64,000 bases of DNA, taken from Posidonia oceanica (lineage: Eukaryota; Streptophyta; Magnoliopsida; Alismatales; Posidoniaceae). A program made the position numbers and the translations under genes. Each line of letters starts with the position of its first letter. Positions within the stretch are counted from its first letter, which is position 1. Under the pieces are notes generated by a model. That model saw only the letters and a list, made by a program, of their open reading frames with translations. It did no database searches and was not told the origin of the DNA. The stretch covers positions 90,342,001-90,406,000 of the forward strand of contig JAZBRS010000020.1 in NCBI GenBank assembly GCA_037176725.1, given 5' to 3'. This document shows positions 45,895-57,221 of this stretch, one piece after another.

Positions 45895-46400
45895 GGCACC
45901 GTTTTGCGTGCCCGCTTCATCTTTGGCACCATTTTTGCGTGCCCGTCTTGTCTTTGGCACCGTTTTGCATGCCCGCTTTGTCTTTGGCACCATTTTTGCG
46001 TGCCTGCTCTGTCTTTGGCACCATTTTACGTGCCCGCTTTGCTTTTGACACCATTTTTGCGTGCCTGCTCTGTCTTTGGCATCGTTTTGCATGCCCGCTT
46101 TGCCTTTGGCACCGTTTTGCGTGCACGCTTCGTCTTTGGCTCCGTTTTGCATGCTCGCTTTGCTTTTTGGCGCCGTTTTGCATGCCGCTTTGTTTTCTTG
46201 CACCGTTTCACGTGCTCCTCTGTCTTTGGCACCGTTTTGCGTGCTAGCTTTGTTCTTTGCATCGTTTTGCGTGCTGGCTCTTGTTTTCTGCACCATTTCA
46301 CGTGTGGCTCTTGTTTTCTGCACCATTTCGCGTGCCGACCTCGTTTTCTTGCACTGTTTTGCGTGCCGCTTCTGTTTCTCGCATTGTTTTACGTGTTTGA
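45895..46400 (+). repeat. 30-bp minisatellite in the B LTR
   Basis: Tandem units CACCGTTTTGCGTGCCCGC plus TTTGTCTTTGG, about sixteen copies at ~30-base spacing, degenerating to the right. Open frames rich in Phe, Ala, Cys or Lys on either strand come from the repeat. Confidence 0.9.
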
Positions 46401-47098
46401 CACTGTTTTCTCTTGCATGTCACCTGCACCGCTTGGTTTTACTTCCGTTTTGTTTTTTCGCTTGCATTTGCATATAGGGCAGTGATGCTTACTGCTTGGA
46501 GTTCTCACAGACCAGGTTTCCGACCAGTTCGGAACACAAACAGCGTTGCTGAGTGCTTAGACTGCACGTTTACTTCCTGCATTGCATTCCATCACTTAGA
46601 GCACACCTTTGAGCATCCATTTAGGCATTCGTTGGCACTTAGGCATTCAAACCTGCATTTCCCTGCGTATGCGAGCGTAAGCCTAGAAAGATCGATTCTC
46701 GGGCGTGTCGGGGGTGCCTAACACCTTCCCCGCACGTAACAGGAGTCCTTGCCCAGTCTTTTGGCCCGTAATGACCATATTGCCCTTATCCTAGACATGA
46801 GTCATCTCATTTGCATTTGTTTTCCTTTGCATTGCTCTGCATTGCATCATCCTTTGCTTGGTTTTGCGTGTTAACTCACGCATTTCCCCTGGTTTTCCTT
46901 GTCTCCTGATAATAGACACGGTGGCGACTCTGAATTGTCTTATCTTCTTCTTTTCTTATCTTTTCTCCTCTATTTTAAGTGTTTTCGAGTTGAGCTCTCC
47001 TCCTCGGACATAGCCGCTTATAGTGAGCCTGATTTCGATCGGTGCATGCGAGCTTCTGGCAGTGTGCATGGACGATCTGAACACCGGGATTACTACAG

Positions 47099-47116
47099 TG
47101 GCGACTCCGCTGGAGA
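47099..47116 (+). promoter_or_regulatory. Primer-binding site of element B
   Basis: TGGCGACTCCGCTGGAGA, differing from A by one base. A shorter TGGCGACTCTG lies inside the LTR at 46922-46932. Confidence 0.8.
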
Positions 47117-48423
47117 TGCTAGACTCCGGCTTTCATTTCTGGCTTTCGCTTGCCGCTTTCGCAATTTTGCTTGCCTTTGTTTGCCTTTTTGCTTGTTTTG
47201 GTCGCTCTTCTGTGCAAACTCCTAGCAAGTCGCCTCGTGGCTACTCTGCTTAGGTTTTGCAACTCCTTTGCCTTGGTTTTCGCTCTGTCTTGCTCTGCTC
47301 TGTCTAATCTGCTTGTTTACTTGCTTATTTCCTTGCTTCTGCTCTTATTTGCTTTACAGCTTGCCTATCTTTATCTTTCTTTATTTTGCTTACTTATTAT
47401 TGCTTTACTTCCTGCATAATGCATGTCTACATACTTGTTTGCAGCAACGCATGCTTTTTGAATAATAAATGCTTTCTTTTACACATTTGCTATGTCACTA
47501 CACACGCACATGCCCTGTATACATGCCTTTTGACATGATGAATGCTTTCTCTTCACTATCATGCTCACAAACACTCACACATGCCATGTACCTGCTTTTT
47601 GCTGTGTTGTATGCTGTTTGCCTACCATACTTGACTGATTTTCTTCCCTTTTGCACATGCCATGCCTAGGATAGTAGAGACTATTTGCTCTCCCTGTGGT
47701 TAACTAAAAACGGCAAGTAAAAAGAACTTCTACGAGCAACTAGAGACTTCAAACAATCCTGCACCCCCTTGGGTTAATAAAATGCGTAAGATAAAAAACT
47801 CTAAGCATTTGCATAAGCATCATATAGGGCATGCATTCTTCTCATCTGAGTCCACCTACTAGTTTACGAAGGATGGTCCCGACCTCTTGTTCCACTGCTT
47901 TTGGCGTGGGCCAACTCAGTCGGTCTGTCCCCCCTTTGTCCAGGGATCATGTCGGTGTAGTGGAGTGTACTGCCCACGCTTTGGCGAGGTCAGGGCCACC
48001 AACGCACCACCCTATTATTTCCTCAACTTTGGCTAGGAGTTCGACAGGGAGCCTACTTTTTCTGACCTGAGTCGGTGACCCGTACACCTGGGGATACCTG
48101 AAGTAGATCACCTACTAGGATACACTATATAGGTGAGGAGGGCATACTAGAAAGCACGCATATCATTCATGCCATCTAACTTAACTCATTTGCATCTATC
48201 TTTCAGTTTCTAATCCTTGTTTGTCTTTGTCTGTGTCAGCAGTGATCGGTAAGCGAGTTCCCTTTACTGGAGCTTGAGTACCGTCTATTTCTGACACCCC
48301 TGTTGCGACCTTGTTCGCGATCATTCCCCCTTCTGAGCTATCCGCCTTTGCGACGATAGCTCCTATTAGGAATCGCCATTTGCATACCTGTCGCAGCCCT
48401 ATTCTCATGCGCTCTAGGTCAGC
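47117..48423 (+). other. Leader between primer site and gag of element B
   Basis: No gene. It is similar to the A leader, including the GAGTCCACC...GTCGGTCTGTCCCCCC block at 47848-47940. A TTTCAG acceptor-like word at 48201-48208 and GTCAGCAATG directly at the gag start also match A. Confidence 0.55.
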
Positions 48424-51365
48424 AATGGCCCAGCACGTCAGTGAGCCTCTCTTTACTCCTGTCACGGAGGATGTTTCCGCTCCGGCCCCTCCGGTTGCTC
48501 CTTCTGCCCGTGTTGTTCCCCCTCCGACGCCAGGGTTTCCTCCCCTGACGCCTCTAGGATCTCAGTATGTCCCGGGACACTGGCAAGCATCTCTTCCTCC
48601 GGATCCAGTCACCGAGTCTATCTTGATGACTGTTACTCGCGTTTCGGAGACGCCATTGCCCCTTCCTTCCCAGGGATACGTCGCCTTTGACATCCCTCTG
48701 ACTGCTGCTGCGACTTTTGTATAGCACCTACTCCTCCCGAACAGCCTATGTCCGTGCCATTTGCTTCTTAATCCTCGCCGGCACTACACTTCAGCGTTCC
48801 TGCTAACAGAACGCTTGAGGCTTAGTACCAGCACCTGATGCTGCTTGCCCAAAGACTGCAGGGCATGGCTCTATCGGTTCGTCCCTCCTGTGCTCCTGTC
48901 GTTCTTGAGGTTCCTTTGAGGCTAGTTCCTGCATTTCATGCATCTGCCTCTACACCTCTGCCTCGACCATCGTCTCAACTGCTCACGGTTCCGACGATGG
49001 GGGCTCATTTACTGCCTCCTTCTGCACAACACTTAGCACAGCATGCTCCTCTTCCCCTTGGTGATTAGTCCTTTGGACTGGCTGAAGCCCAGTACCCCAC
49101 TGGCTCGCTGTCTGGCACCCCGCCTATACAGCAACTGGTGCTCCAGCATCCTACCCCTCCCACAGCACAGCATGTCCTCTACCCTCCTCCCTTGCATCAG
49201 GCCCAGAACCCTGCATTCATCCCTGCATACACAGTTCCCCAGCACGGATACCTTGGCCATCCCGTTGCTCTACCAGGCGACGCTATGGTAGATCCAGAGG
49301 AGCACTTAGGTGCGACCCATTCGGCGTATGTGCTCACTACCCCTGCCGATTCCTCTCCTATGGCAGCAAATCCTGACCCCATCAACAACCGGATGGACGT
49401 CTTGGAGAAGGCACTACGACTAGTGCTACGTACTGAGCACCAGACCTACCAATTCGGGACCTCTGTTGCTTTCCAGAGGCAGTACTCCCTCCGAAGTTCA
49501 AAATCCTGGACTTCGAGAAATACAACGGTAGGGGCTGCCCCGTAGCACACCTGAAGGTGTATTGCGGTGATCTCGCTCTGCTTCAGGCTGACGAGAGGTT
49601 ATTGATCCGCCTATTCCAGAAGAGCTTGACCGGGCCGGCACTCAAGTGGTTCACATCGCTTGATATGTCAGCCATCAAGACTTGGAACGACCTCAGTCAG
49701 GCATTCCTGGAACAGTACTCCTTCAACCTCGATCTAGTCCCAAAGCGGGCAGACTTGATAGCAATTATGCAGAATTCCAACGAGCCGTTCGGGGAGTACG
49801 TCGGCCGCTGGCGTGCCCTTGCTTCACAGGTCCGAGATAGACCCTCTGACGAGGAGTCTATTGAGATCGTTATCAAAGGGGCACAGCCATCTCTTGGAGC
49901 TCTACTTAGCATCTAGCCAGTCACTACTTTTGCAGCACTTATCCGAGCTGGAGCGTGCGTGGAGAGTTCTTTGCGGAGTGGCAACTTCCCGGCTCTCTCT
50001 GCGTTCGCTAAGCAGGCCGCGATCAGCAGTAATAGTGTCAACAGCAGCACCTCCAACAACAACAGCAGCAGTAGCAACAACCGTCCAAAGAAGAAGGACT
50101 CGTCGAAAACTGCTGTTGCATTCGTCGACTCTCCTGCTGTGCCTGTTCACTTGTCGTCCCGGCCTGCCCCAACTCAGATAGTGTATGCTCCTGCACCTAG
50201 GAATCCACCCACACCACAGATCACAACCACCGCTAGATCGGTCTACCCCACCGCACCGGTTCAGCAAGGCTCATACCATAGGCAAAGAAGGCCACTCACT
50301 GAGAAGCGGAAGTTCGCCCCACTAGTGGAACTGCTCACGGCCATCTTGCCAAAGGTTGCATCGCTCCTGAAGTTCCTGGAGGTTCGCCCGCCCCCATATC
50401 CTTTGCCGCATTGGTTTAAGGCGAACCTCTTCTGCAATTTCCATCGAAGTGTTGGGCATTCGACGGACAATTGCTACTCCCTGCGGAATGCAATTCAGGA
50501 CCTAATCGAATCAGGAACGATTGTGATTGACACGCACGAGGCATCCACTCAAGCACACACACAAGCATCTGCACATTCAGCTGTTCCCCCTCATTCTGGC
50601 ATCATCCACCAACCCCTACCAGAGCACACTTATCCGGGAGGGGCAGGAACCTCAGGCATTCACTCTGTCTTCCCTTCTGGGCCTACTACCTCTGTCATAG
50701 ACCCTTCCGATCTTATTTCTGATATCTCTGAGCCTTTCCCTATCAATCTCTATCTCGCGGCAGTTGCCGACTCCGAGTCGGGAGTTCACATGATCCAACC
50801 GCGTGCCAGGCCGGAGCACTCCTTCGCGCCCCCTACTGTGCTTCCTCAGGCTCAACCCCCTGTACACCTCCTGGCTAGGGCCCAGCCTAGATCCCCTGTC
50901 CACCTCTTAGGGTGGCCTCAGCTAGAATCCCCTATACATCTTTTAGGCAGACCTCAGTCAGCCCCTGCCTTCCCACTCCAACAACCTTACCATTTAGATA
51001 GACCTCAGTATCTAGTAGTTCCCCCTGTAACCCCTCCTGTGCTCACAGCACGTGCTCCGGTGGTTATTGATTTAACCCTGGACACCCATCACGTCCCTTA
51101 CAGCTACGCCACAGAAATGTGTGCAGAGGTAACGTGATTGGAGAGGGCCTACAGACCCCCAGCATCGGCAATTAGACCAAATCACCCTGAACCTGCTATG
51201 CCCCCACCCTCTAACCAACCAATAGCAGATCCGGCCTCAAACCAACCTATAGCAAGCCAAATCCCTGCCCAACCTGTAGCGGCCCAATCTCCAGCCACTA
51301 CCCCTTTAGAGCTTGCCAAAACAACCCCTGCTGCTGCCAAGAAAACCAACCTAAAGCAGACATAA
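48424..51365 (+). pseudogene. gag: gag of element B (frameshifts and stops)
   Basis: Starts MAQHVS at 48424, and the N-terminal part is Pro-rich. Frame is lost near 48715, regained, stopped at 49066-49068 (A has glutamine there), shifted by a missing base near 49455, and stopped at 49914-49916 (again glutamine in A). The core is well kept at 49557-49910: LTGPALKWFTSLDM, TWNDLSQAFLEQY, EPFGEYVGRWRAL. A Ser/Asn-rich run follows (50030-50090), then the knuckle CNFHRSVGHSTDNC at 50432-50474 (C-x2-H-x4-H-x4-C). After it comes a long Pro-rich tail (50520-51360) with several PxHLL repeats and a stop at 51135-51137; A has no such tail. Confidence 0.88.
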
Positions 51366-51379
51366 CCTCCCAACTTAAG

Positions 51380-52420
51380 AAGGTCAAAGCCGACATTTCC
51401 ATTTGGGACCTAATCCACACCTCTGCTGAACACCGTGAAGCTTTTCTTCGTGTGTTCCAAGCCGCCCGTGTGTCCCAATCCATTAAGCCTTCAACCTTGG
51501 AAAGCATGGTAGGGATGATTGCGGAGCCCCAGGTTATCTCTTTTACGAGTGATGAGCTGCCTCCGGCAGGGATTAATCACAATCAACCCCTATTCATCAC
51601 GATTCAGTTCAAAAACTTTCGCATTCCCCTAACGCTGGTTGATAACGGGTCAGGCCTCAATGTCTGCCCCTTGCGTACTGCAACTAAGCTCGGATTCAAA
51701 GCCGAGGACATCACACCAGCCGTGAAAGGAATGACAGCCTTTGACAACACCCACCATGATGCTCTGGGGATCCTGATTATTCCTCTTGCCATTGGCCCGG
51801 TCATTTTCGATGTAGAATTCTATGTTGTCGACTTGAAGCCAAACTTCAACTTTCTGCTTGGGCGCCCTTGGCTCCACAAGCATCAGGTCCTTCCCTCGAC
51901 CCTCCATCGAATGATAAAGTACCGTCACGGCGATGATGTCATTGTCGTCATGGCGGAGAACTTTGAGAAGGAGCGGATCAAGGCAGTCTCCCTCGTCTCT
52001 TCACAAACTATCCTGTTTGACCCTGAGACTTCTGAAGCCTTGTATCGCGTTAATCGGTGCGAACCGGTTAACTTCATTCCTGATCTTGAACGCGCCAACT
52101 CCTTGGCCGTTCACAACAACCCCTTTCGAATGGTCGAGAATGTATGTCATAGGTGGGGTTACATAAAGGGTACACCGCTCGGGCGTCACGGCCAGGGGAT
52201 CGCAGAGCCGATCGTAGCGGAGGAAATCTGAAGGCCTCGGTTATGAGCCCAAGCCCAACGAAGATCACTGCTTTCAACTCAAGAATCAGGAACCTGCCAT
52301 CCCCAGAGACCTCACTAACTTCACCAGTGCAGGAGTTCTGGGATCAACGGACGATCAAGTCACAGTGTCAACAGAAGATTGGGTCTGCATTGAGGACTAC
52401 TACTCGGATGAGGAGTAGTC
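51380..52420 (+). pseudogene. pro: Aspartic protease with G-patch-like tail, element B
   Basis: ISIWDLIHTSAEHREAF-like start in sense (51395-51445), then the retropepsin core: LTLVDNGSGLNVCP (catalytic Asp at 51641-51643), LGILIIPLAIGPV and FNFLLGRPWLHKHQ. The catalytic triplet is D-N-G rather than the usual D-T/S-G, a form I recall from other Tat elements. At 52138-52212 WGYIKGTPLGRHGQGIAEPI resembles a G-patch, an RNA-binding motif also found after some retroviral proteases. A frameshift at about 52229 is followed by GLGYEPKPNEDHCF. It would cut the Gag-Pol precursor. Open without stops from 51452 to 52231. Confidence 0.88.
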
Positions 52421-54064
52421 TGACGTAGTAGAGGCAATCCCAACTGGCAGCAAGGCTCTGATCAGCACGGAGGTGCCACGGTCAGTTTGTTTGGCTCCTC
52501 CTTCAGCAGATACAGCAGACAATTCAGCATGCTCTGTGGTAGAACTGACAAGCTCTAACATTTCTGCAGCCACATCTGCATTACAAGCACAGGCAGCAGC
52601 AGCAGCTCAGAAGTCAGAGACACTCCTTCTGGCACAGTCAGGCAGGCCACCTGTGGTCGTAGTCGCATCAGTACCGCTGTCACTCTCTCTGGAGGGACAG
52701 TTAGTCAATTCAGTCAACAGCGCGACTCGATCCGCTTCAACAGCCGCATCACCGAGAATGCAGCCGGCACAGTCTGCTTCACATCCTCCTGCCGCAAAAT
52801 AGCAACTCTCATGGCAGGCCCCCATGGTGTCAGAGGCTGCACTCTCACAGTCACAACCAGATGCAGAGGACCAATTGAGCATCATAGTCTCTCGGCCCTT
52901 GAGCCCTCAAAAGAGCATCTCTGCCCGCCATCTAACTGCAATGGTGACCCTAGCAGCGTACCCATCTGTGGCCCCGCTGACCAGTCTGTTTGGATCTCCG
53001 ATGCCAAAGCTGCCGCTATCAGGCACGCCCATGAGCCAGACCATGCAAATACCAAGGGCAGCGATCCATCTTGCAACCGGGCCAGAGCCGCATGCCCCCG
53101 ACGCCTACTACGTCGACTCACCCTCGGATGAGGAGGAAGGAGTGGTGATAGAAGCCCAGGTCGATTCATGGATTCTGACTTAGAGTTACTCTACCAAGAA
53201 CAGCTCAAGTCGATAGTAGAAGACCTGGCAGAGCACCAAGCCGCAGAAAGGAAAGGGAAAGCCGTGGCTACGGACCCTCCTCTTCAAGAAGACCATGTCT
53301 CTATCATGGTCTTGGAAGAAGACTCAGCAGTACCGGACTCTCCTAGACCAGATGAGCTCATCACTCAGCAACCAGAAGGCGGGTCTAGGTGGTTTGTGCA
53401 GCACATGCCTCACTTAGGCAGTGTGGCAAGTGGTAGTGCCCAGATCAGCCGCCAGTTTGGCATACCCTCCACGAGCACACTAGAAGACTCAGAGGAGGAA
53501 GCGCTAGCAATCCAAGCAGCAGCAATAGCAGAGCAGGAAGCAGAATTAGTAACAGAATCATCAGCAGCCTCTGCAGCAGGGCCATTAGCAGTATCAGTGG
53601 CAGAATCAGCAAGGCCCTCAGCAGAATCAGCAGAGCATTCAGCAGAATCAGTCAAGCCAGAGCAGACAGAAGAAGTTGCCAGGACAGAGGTCGCGCACCG
53701 AGGCTACAAGAATACTCGAGTAAGCGTGACCATCCTGAAGCGTCACCAGGGCCAAGCAGCGGAACATATACACTCTTTCAACTTCACAAATCCTTCTTTT
53801 GAGAAAGAGATCCTCTCAGAACTTATCGCTTATGGAGAGGAGGATGATACAGGCGAGGATGAGACTGACAAACCATTGCCCGAGTTCCGGCCCGACGATG
53901 ACGACCTAGAAGGCCCCAACCTCCATGTTGAAGAAGAAACAGAGGTTGTCAACATCGACACAGTTGAGGAAATCAGAGAAGTCCGCATCAGTGCCCAGCT
54001 GTCCCCCCAGGCTCGAGCAGAGTTCATCGCATTCTTAAAGGAATATGCGGATGTCTTCGCCTAG
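52421..54064 (+). pseudogene. Ala/Ser/Glu-rich linker between protease and RT, element B
   Basis: No known domain. 52473-53183 is one frame broken by a TAG at 52800-52802; 53168-54064 is another, rich in Glu, Ala and Ser with an SAESA-type repeat (53600-53670) and an acidic run (53835-53950). It ends LKEYADVFA and a TAG at 54062-54064, leading into RT without change of frame. In Ogre elements an intron lies between protease and RT, and this variable region is the likely counterpart. I could not fix its splice sites. Confidence 0.6.
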
Positions 54065-54940
54065 AGTTATGAAGATATGATTGGCCTTGACATAGAAATA
54101 GTGGTGCACAATCTATCCCTGGATCCAGATGCCAAGCCAGTAAAGCAGAAGCTAAGAAGATGCCAACCGCAGTGGCTGCTTATGATCAAAGAAGAGATCA
54201 TGAAACAGCACAGAGTTAATTTCGTCAAGGTCGTCCTTTATCCTGAGTCGCTGGCAAACATTGTACCTATGCCCAAGAAAGACGGCCGCGTCCGAATCTG
54301 CATCGACTATAGGGACCTGAACAAGGCGAGTCCCAAAGACGACTTCCCATTGCCTCACATTGACGTCCTAGTCGACAATATAGCGGGCCACAAGATGCTC
54401 TCCTTCATGGACGGCTTTGCTGGATATAATCAGATCAAAATGGCAGAATAAGACATGGAAAAGACTTCATTCATCACCCATTGGGGAGTCTTCTGCTACC
54501 AAGTCATGCCGTTTGGACTGAAGAATGCTGCCGCAACCTATCAGAGGGCTATGACTGCACTGTTTCACGACCTCATGCACCAAAAAGTGGAGGTCTATGT
54601 AGACGACATGATTGCTAAAACAAAAGAGCCTGAAGATCATCTTGCCTGTTTGAAGAAGCTCTTTACCCGTCCATGGAAATACAAGCTACGCTTGAACCCC
54701 AACAAGTGTGTATTCAGGGTGTCATCTAGCAAACTGCTGGGCTATATTGTTAGCCAAAGGGGGATTGAAGTAGACCTGATGAAGGCCAAGGCCATCGTGG
54801 ATATGCCACCGCCTCGGACTGAAAAGGAGGTCAGAGGCTTGCTTGGGTGTTTACAATACATCAGTCTCTTCATTGCATAGCTTACGCCCATCTGTGAACC
54901 TATATTCAAGCTCCTGAAGAAAAATGCGCAGATTCATTGG
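54065..54940 (+). pseudogene. rt: Reverse transcriptase of element B
   Basis: Ordered RT motifs: NIVPMPKKDGRVRICIDYRD, NKASPKDDFPLPHID, FMDGFAGYNQIKMAE, FCYQVMPFGLKNAAATYQRA, the catalytic YVDD at 54596-54607, then LNPNKCVF and LLGYIVSQRGIEVD. In-frame stops at 54449-54451 and 54878-54880 (C has glutamine at the latter). The frame is otherwise continuous with the linker and RNase H. It copies element RNA to DNA in cytoplasmic particles. Length and motif spacing fit Ty3/gypsy RT. Confidence 0.93.
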
Positions 54941-55400
54941 AGCGAGGAGTGTCAGGCTGCATTTGCCAAGATCAAGCAGCTACTGATTAAGCTTCCTGTC
55001 TTGGTTCCCCCCACTCCAAGAAGACCCTTACTTCTCTACCATTCTACCACGCAGCATTCCATGGGCGCCATCTTGGGCCAACATGACGAATCTGGTAGAA
55101 AGGAGCGCACCAATTACTACCTGAGCAAGAAGTTCAATGAATGCGAAGCCAAGTACAGTACAATAGAGAAGACCTGCCTATCCCTTGTCTGGGCTACACA
55201 GAAGTTAAGGCACTACATGATGGCATACGCAGTTCAGCTCTTGTGCCGGCATGATCTTATGAAGTTCCTCTTTCAAAAACCGGCCATGGTAGGCAGATGT
55301 GTTAAGTGGCAGGTGCTACTGTCTCAATACGACATCACCTTTGTCACGTAGAAGTCTATGAAGGGCCAAGCTATGGCAGACCATCTTGCTGATCTCCCAT
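54941..55400 (+). pseudogene. RNase H domain of element B
   Basis: Follows RT in frame: TTQHSMGAILGQHDESGRKE, CEAKYSTIEKTCLSLVWATQ, KWQVLLSQYDITFVT, a TAG at 55349-55351 (C has glutamine), then KSMKGQAMADHLAD. It degrades the RNA strand of the RNA:DNA hybrid. Confidence 0.88.
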
Positions 55401-55489
55401 TGCCTGAATATCAGCCACTCCAGATGCAGTTTCCAGATGAAGACATTCTGTTTGCAATGGAGGACTCTGAAGACAAAGATCCTGAAGAC

Positions 55490-55890
55490 CAGGAGCAATG
55501 GCAGCTATACTTTGATGGTGCTGTAAACAAGAGAGGTCGAGGCGTAGGCGTAGTGCTGACAACGCCTCAGGGACAGATGATTCCCATCTCCAGGAAGCTG
55601 ACCTTCAAATGCACCAACAACGAAGCAGAGTACAAGGCATGCATCCTAGGACTGAATGTCGCCCTCGAGCATGAGGTGCAGAAGCTGCTGGTGCACGGCG
55701 ATGCTATGCTGGTGATCTCTCAAGTCAATGGCGAATGGAAAACGAAAGATCTGAAGCTATTGCCATATCATGAACACCTGCTGAAGCTGATAGAACTATT
55801 CACAAGCATCCGCTTCACGTACATGAACCGAGCAAGGAATGCATATGCAGATGCGTTAGCTACCCTGGCTTCCTGGCTCAGCATACCTGA
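55490..55890 (+). pseudogene. Archaeal-type second RNase H (aRH) of element B
   Basis: Open and uninterrupted: QWQLYFDGAVNKRG (first Asp), NNEAEYKACILGL (Glu), VHGDAMLVISQVNGEW (Asp), RARNAYADALATLASW (last Asp). All four acidic positions of an RNase H fold are present. An extra aRH between RNase H and integrase is characteristic of Tat/Ogre elements. The domain itself is intact, though the polyprotein around it is not. Confidence 0.9.
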
Positions 55891-56029
55891 AGACAGCACA
55901 GTGGATGTATCTGTTACTCGCATTGAGCAGCCTGCACACTGTATGAGCATTGAAGAGATAGATCCAACAGCAGAAGAGCAGCCTTGGTACAAAGACATAA
56001 AAACTTTCTTGGAGTCTGGCAATTTTCCA

Positions 56030-57221
56030 CCCGGTACCTCAGCAGTGGACAAGAGAACTCTGACGCGTCTGGCGTCAAAGTATGTATTGGGGGCAGGACA
56101 ATTGTACAAAAGATCATACAATCAAATGCTCCTGCGCTGCCTGAACAAATCAAAGGCTGATGCGCTGATGCTTCAAGTGCATGCGGGGACCTGCAGCCCA
56201 CACATGAATGGCGTCCTCCTGGCCAAGAAAATAATGCTGCAAGGATACTACTGGCTAACTATGGAAGCAGACTGCTGCCGATTTGTGCGTAGATGCCATA
56301 ACTGCCAAGTGCAACTTTATTCGGGCGCCCCCTCAGGAACTGCATAACATGTCGTCGCCGTGGCCCTTCTCCACCTGGGGGATTGATGTCATTGGCGCCA
56401 TCCACCCTCCAGCTTCTAATGGTCATCATTACATTCTGGTAGAGATTGATTACTTCACCAAATGGGTGGAAGCGACCTCCTACAAAACGGTGACTGCTGT
56501 GGCTACAGAAAAGTTCATCAGAAATAATATCATAGCCCGGTACGGGGTCCCACATGCAATTATATCTGACAATGGCACAAATTTCATTGCTAAGAGGATC
56601 GAAGACTATCTGCAGAGCTTCAGCATCAAACATCTCAGATCCTTGCCTTACTGGCCACAGATGAACGGTGCAGTAGAGTCTGCTAACAAAAATTTGGTCA
56701 AAATCCTGAAGAAGATGGCGGAAACTCATAAGGACTGGCACAACAAGCTTCCTTACGCACTATGGGCGTATAGGACATCTGTTCGCACTTCAACAGGTGC
56801 CACCCCATACTCTCTGGTGTATGGCATGGAAACGGTGCTGCTCATCGAGGTAGAGATCCCCTCTCTATGGATCCTACATGAAGCTGAGTTGGATGAAGCA
56901 GAATGGGTCGAAGATCGTTGCGTCCAACTGAATCTGATTGATGAGCACAGGCTGCAAGCTATGCATAATGCTCACTGCTATCAAAAGAGAATGGCCAGGT
57001 CATACTTGAAGAAAGTTCAGCCAAGAGGCTTCCAGACAGGGGACCTTGTTCTACGCGCCATTCACTTGCCTGATGGTTGAGGGAAATTCCGACCTAACTG
57101 GCGTGGCCCCTTTGTGGTCAAGCATGTCTTTTCGGGCGGCGCTGTAACTCTTGAGGATATGGATCAGGTCGAGCAGTCTGAGCCCGTCAACCTCTGTTAC
57201 CTTAAGAAGTACTATCAGTAG
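56030..57221 (+). pseudogene. int: Integrase of element B
   Basis: HHCC zinc region at about 56175-56310 (VHAGTCSPHMNG ... CHNCQV). Five bases present in C are missing near 56312, shifting the frame. Core: WGIDVIG (Asp at 56385-56387), ISDNGTNF (Asp at 56568-56570), AVESANK (Glu at 56676-56678), giving D-x35-E spacing. C-terminal part: LWAYRTSVRTSTGATPYSLV, GDLVLRAIHLP, a TGA at 57078-57080 (C has an arginine codon), then FRPNWRGPFVVKHVF and the stop at 57219-57221. It joins cDNA to target DNA in the nucleus. No chromodomain is seen, as expected for Tat. Confidence 0.93.

Larger units (their letters stand above)
41123..47097 (+). repeat. Element B 5' LTR (6.0 kb)
   Basis: Starts TGTTGACACCCCATTTTGAC and ends ...GGGATTACTACA. 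The order matches A: C-rich start; A-rich block (about 41840-42540); pyrimidine block with a long T run near 42710; GC-rich island (about 42880-44390) ending with the palindrome 44356-44387; TTGCATTTTAG-type words (44400-45190); donor-like AAG|GTAAGT (45425-45433); minisatellite (45895-46400); terminal block with GGTGCCTAACACC (46713-46725). No gene. Confidence 0.92.
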
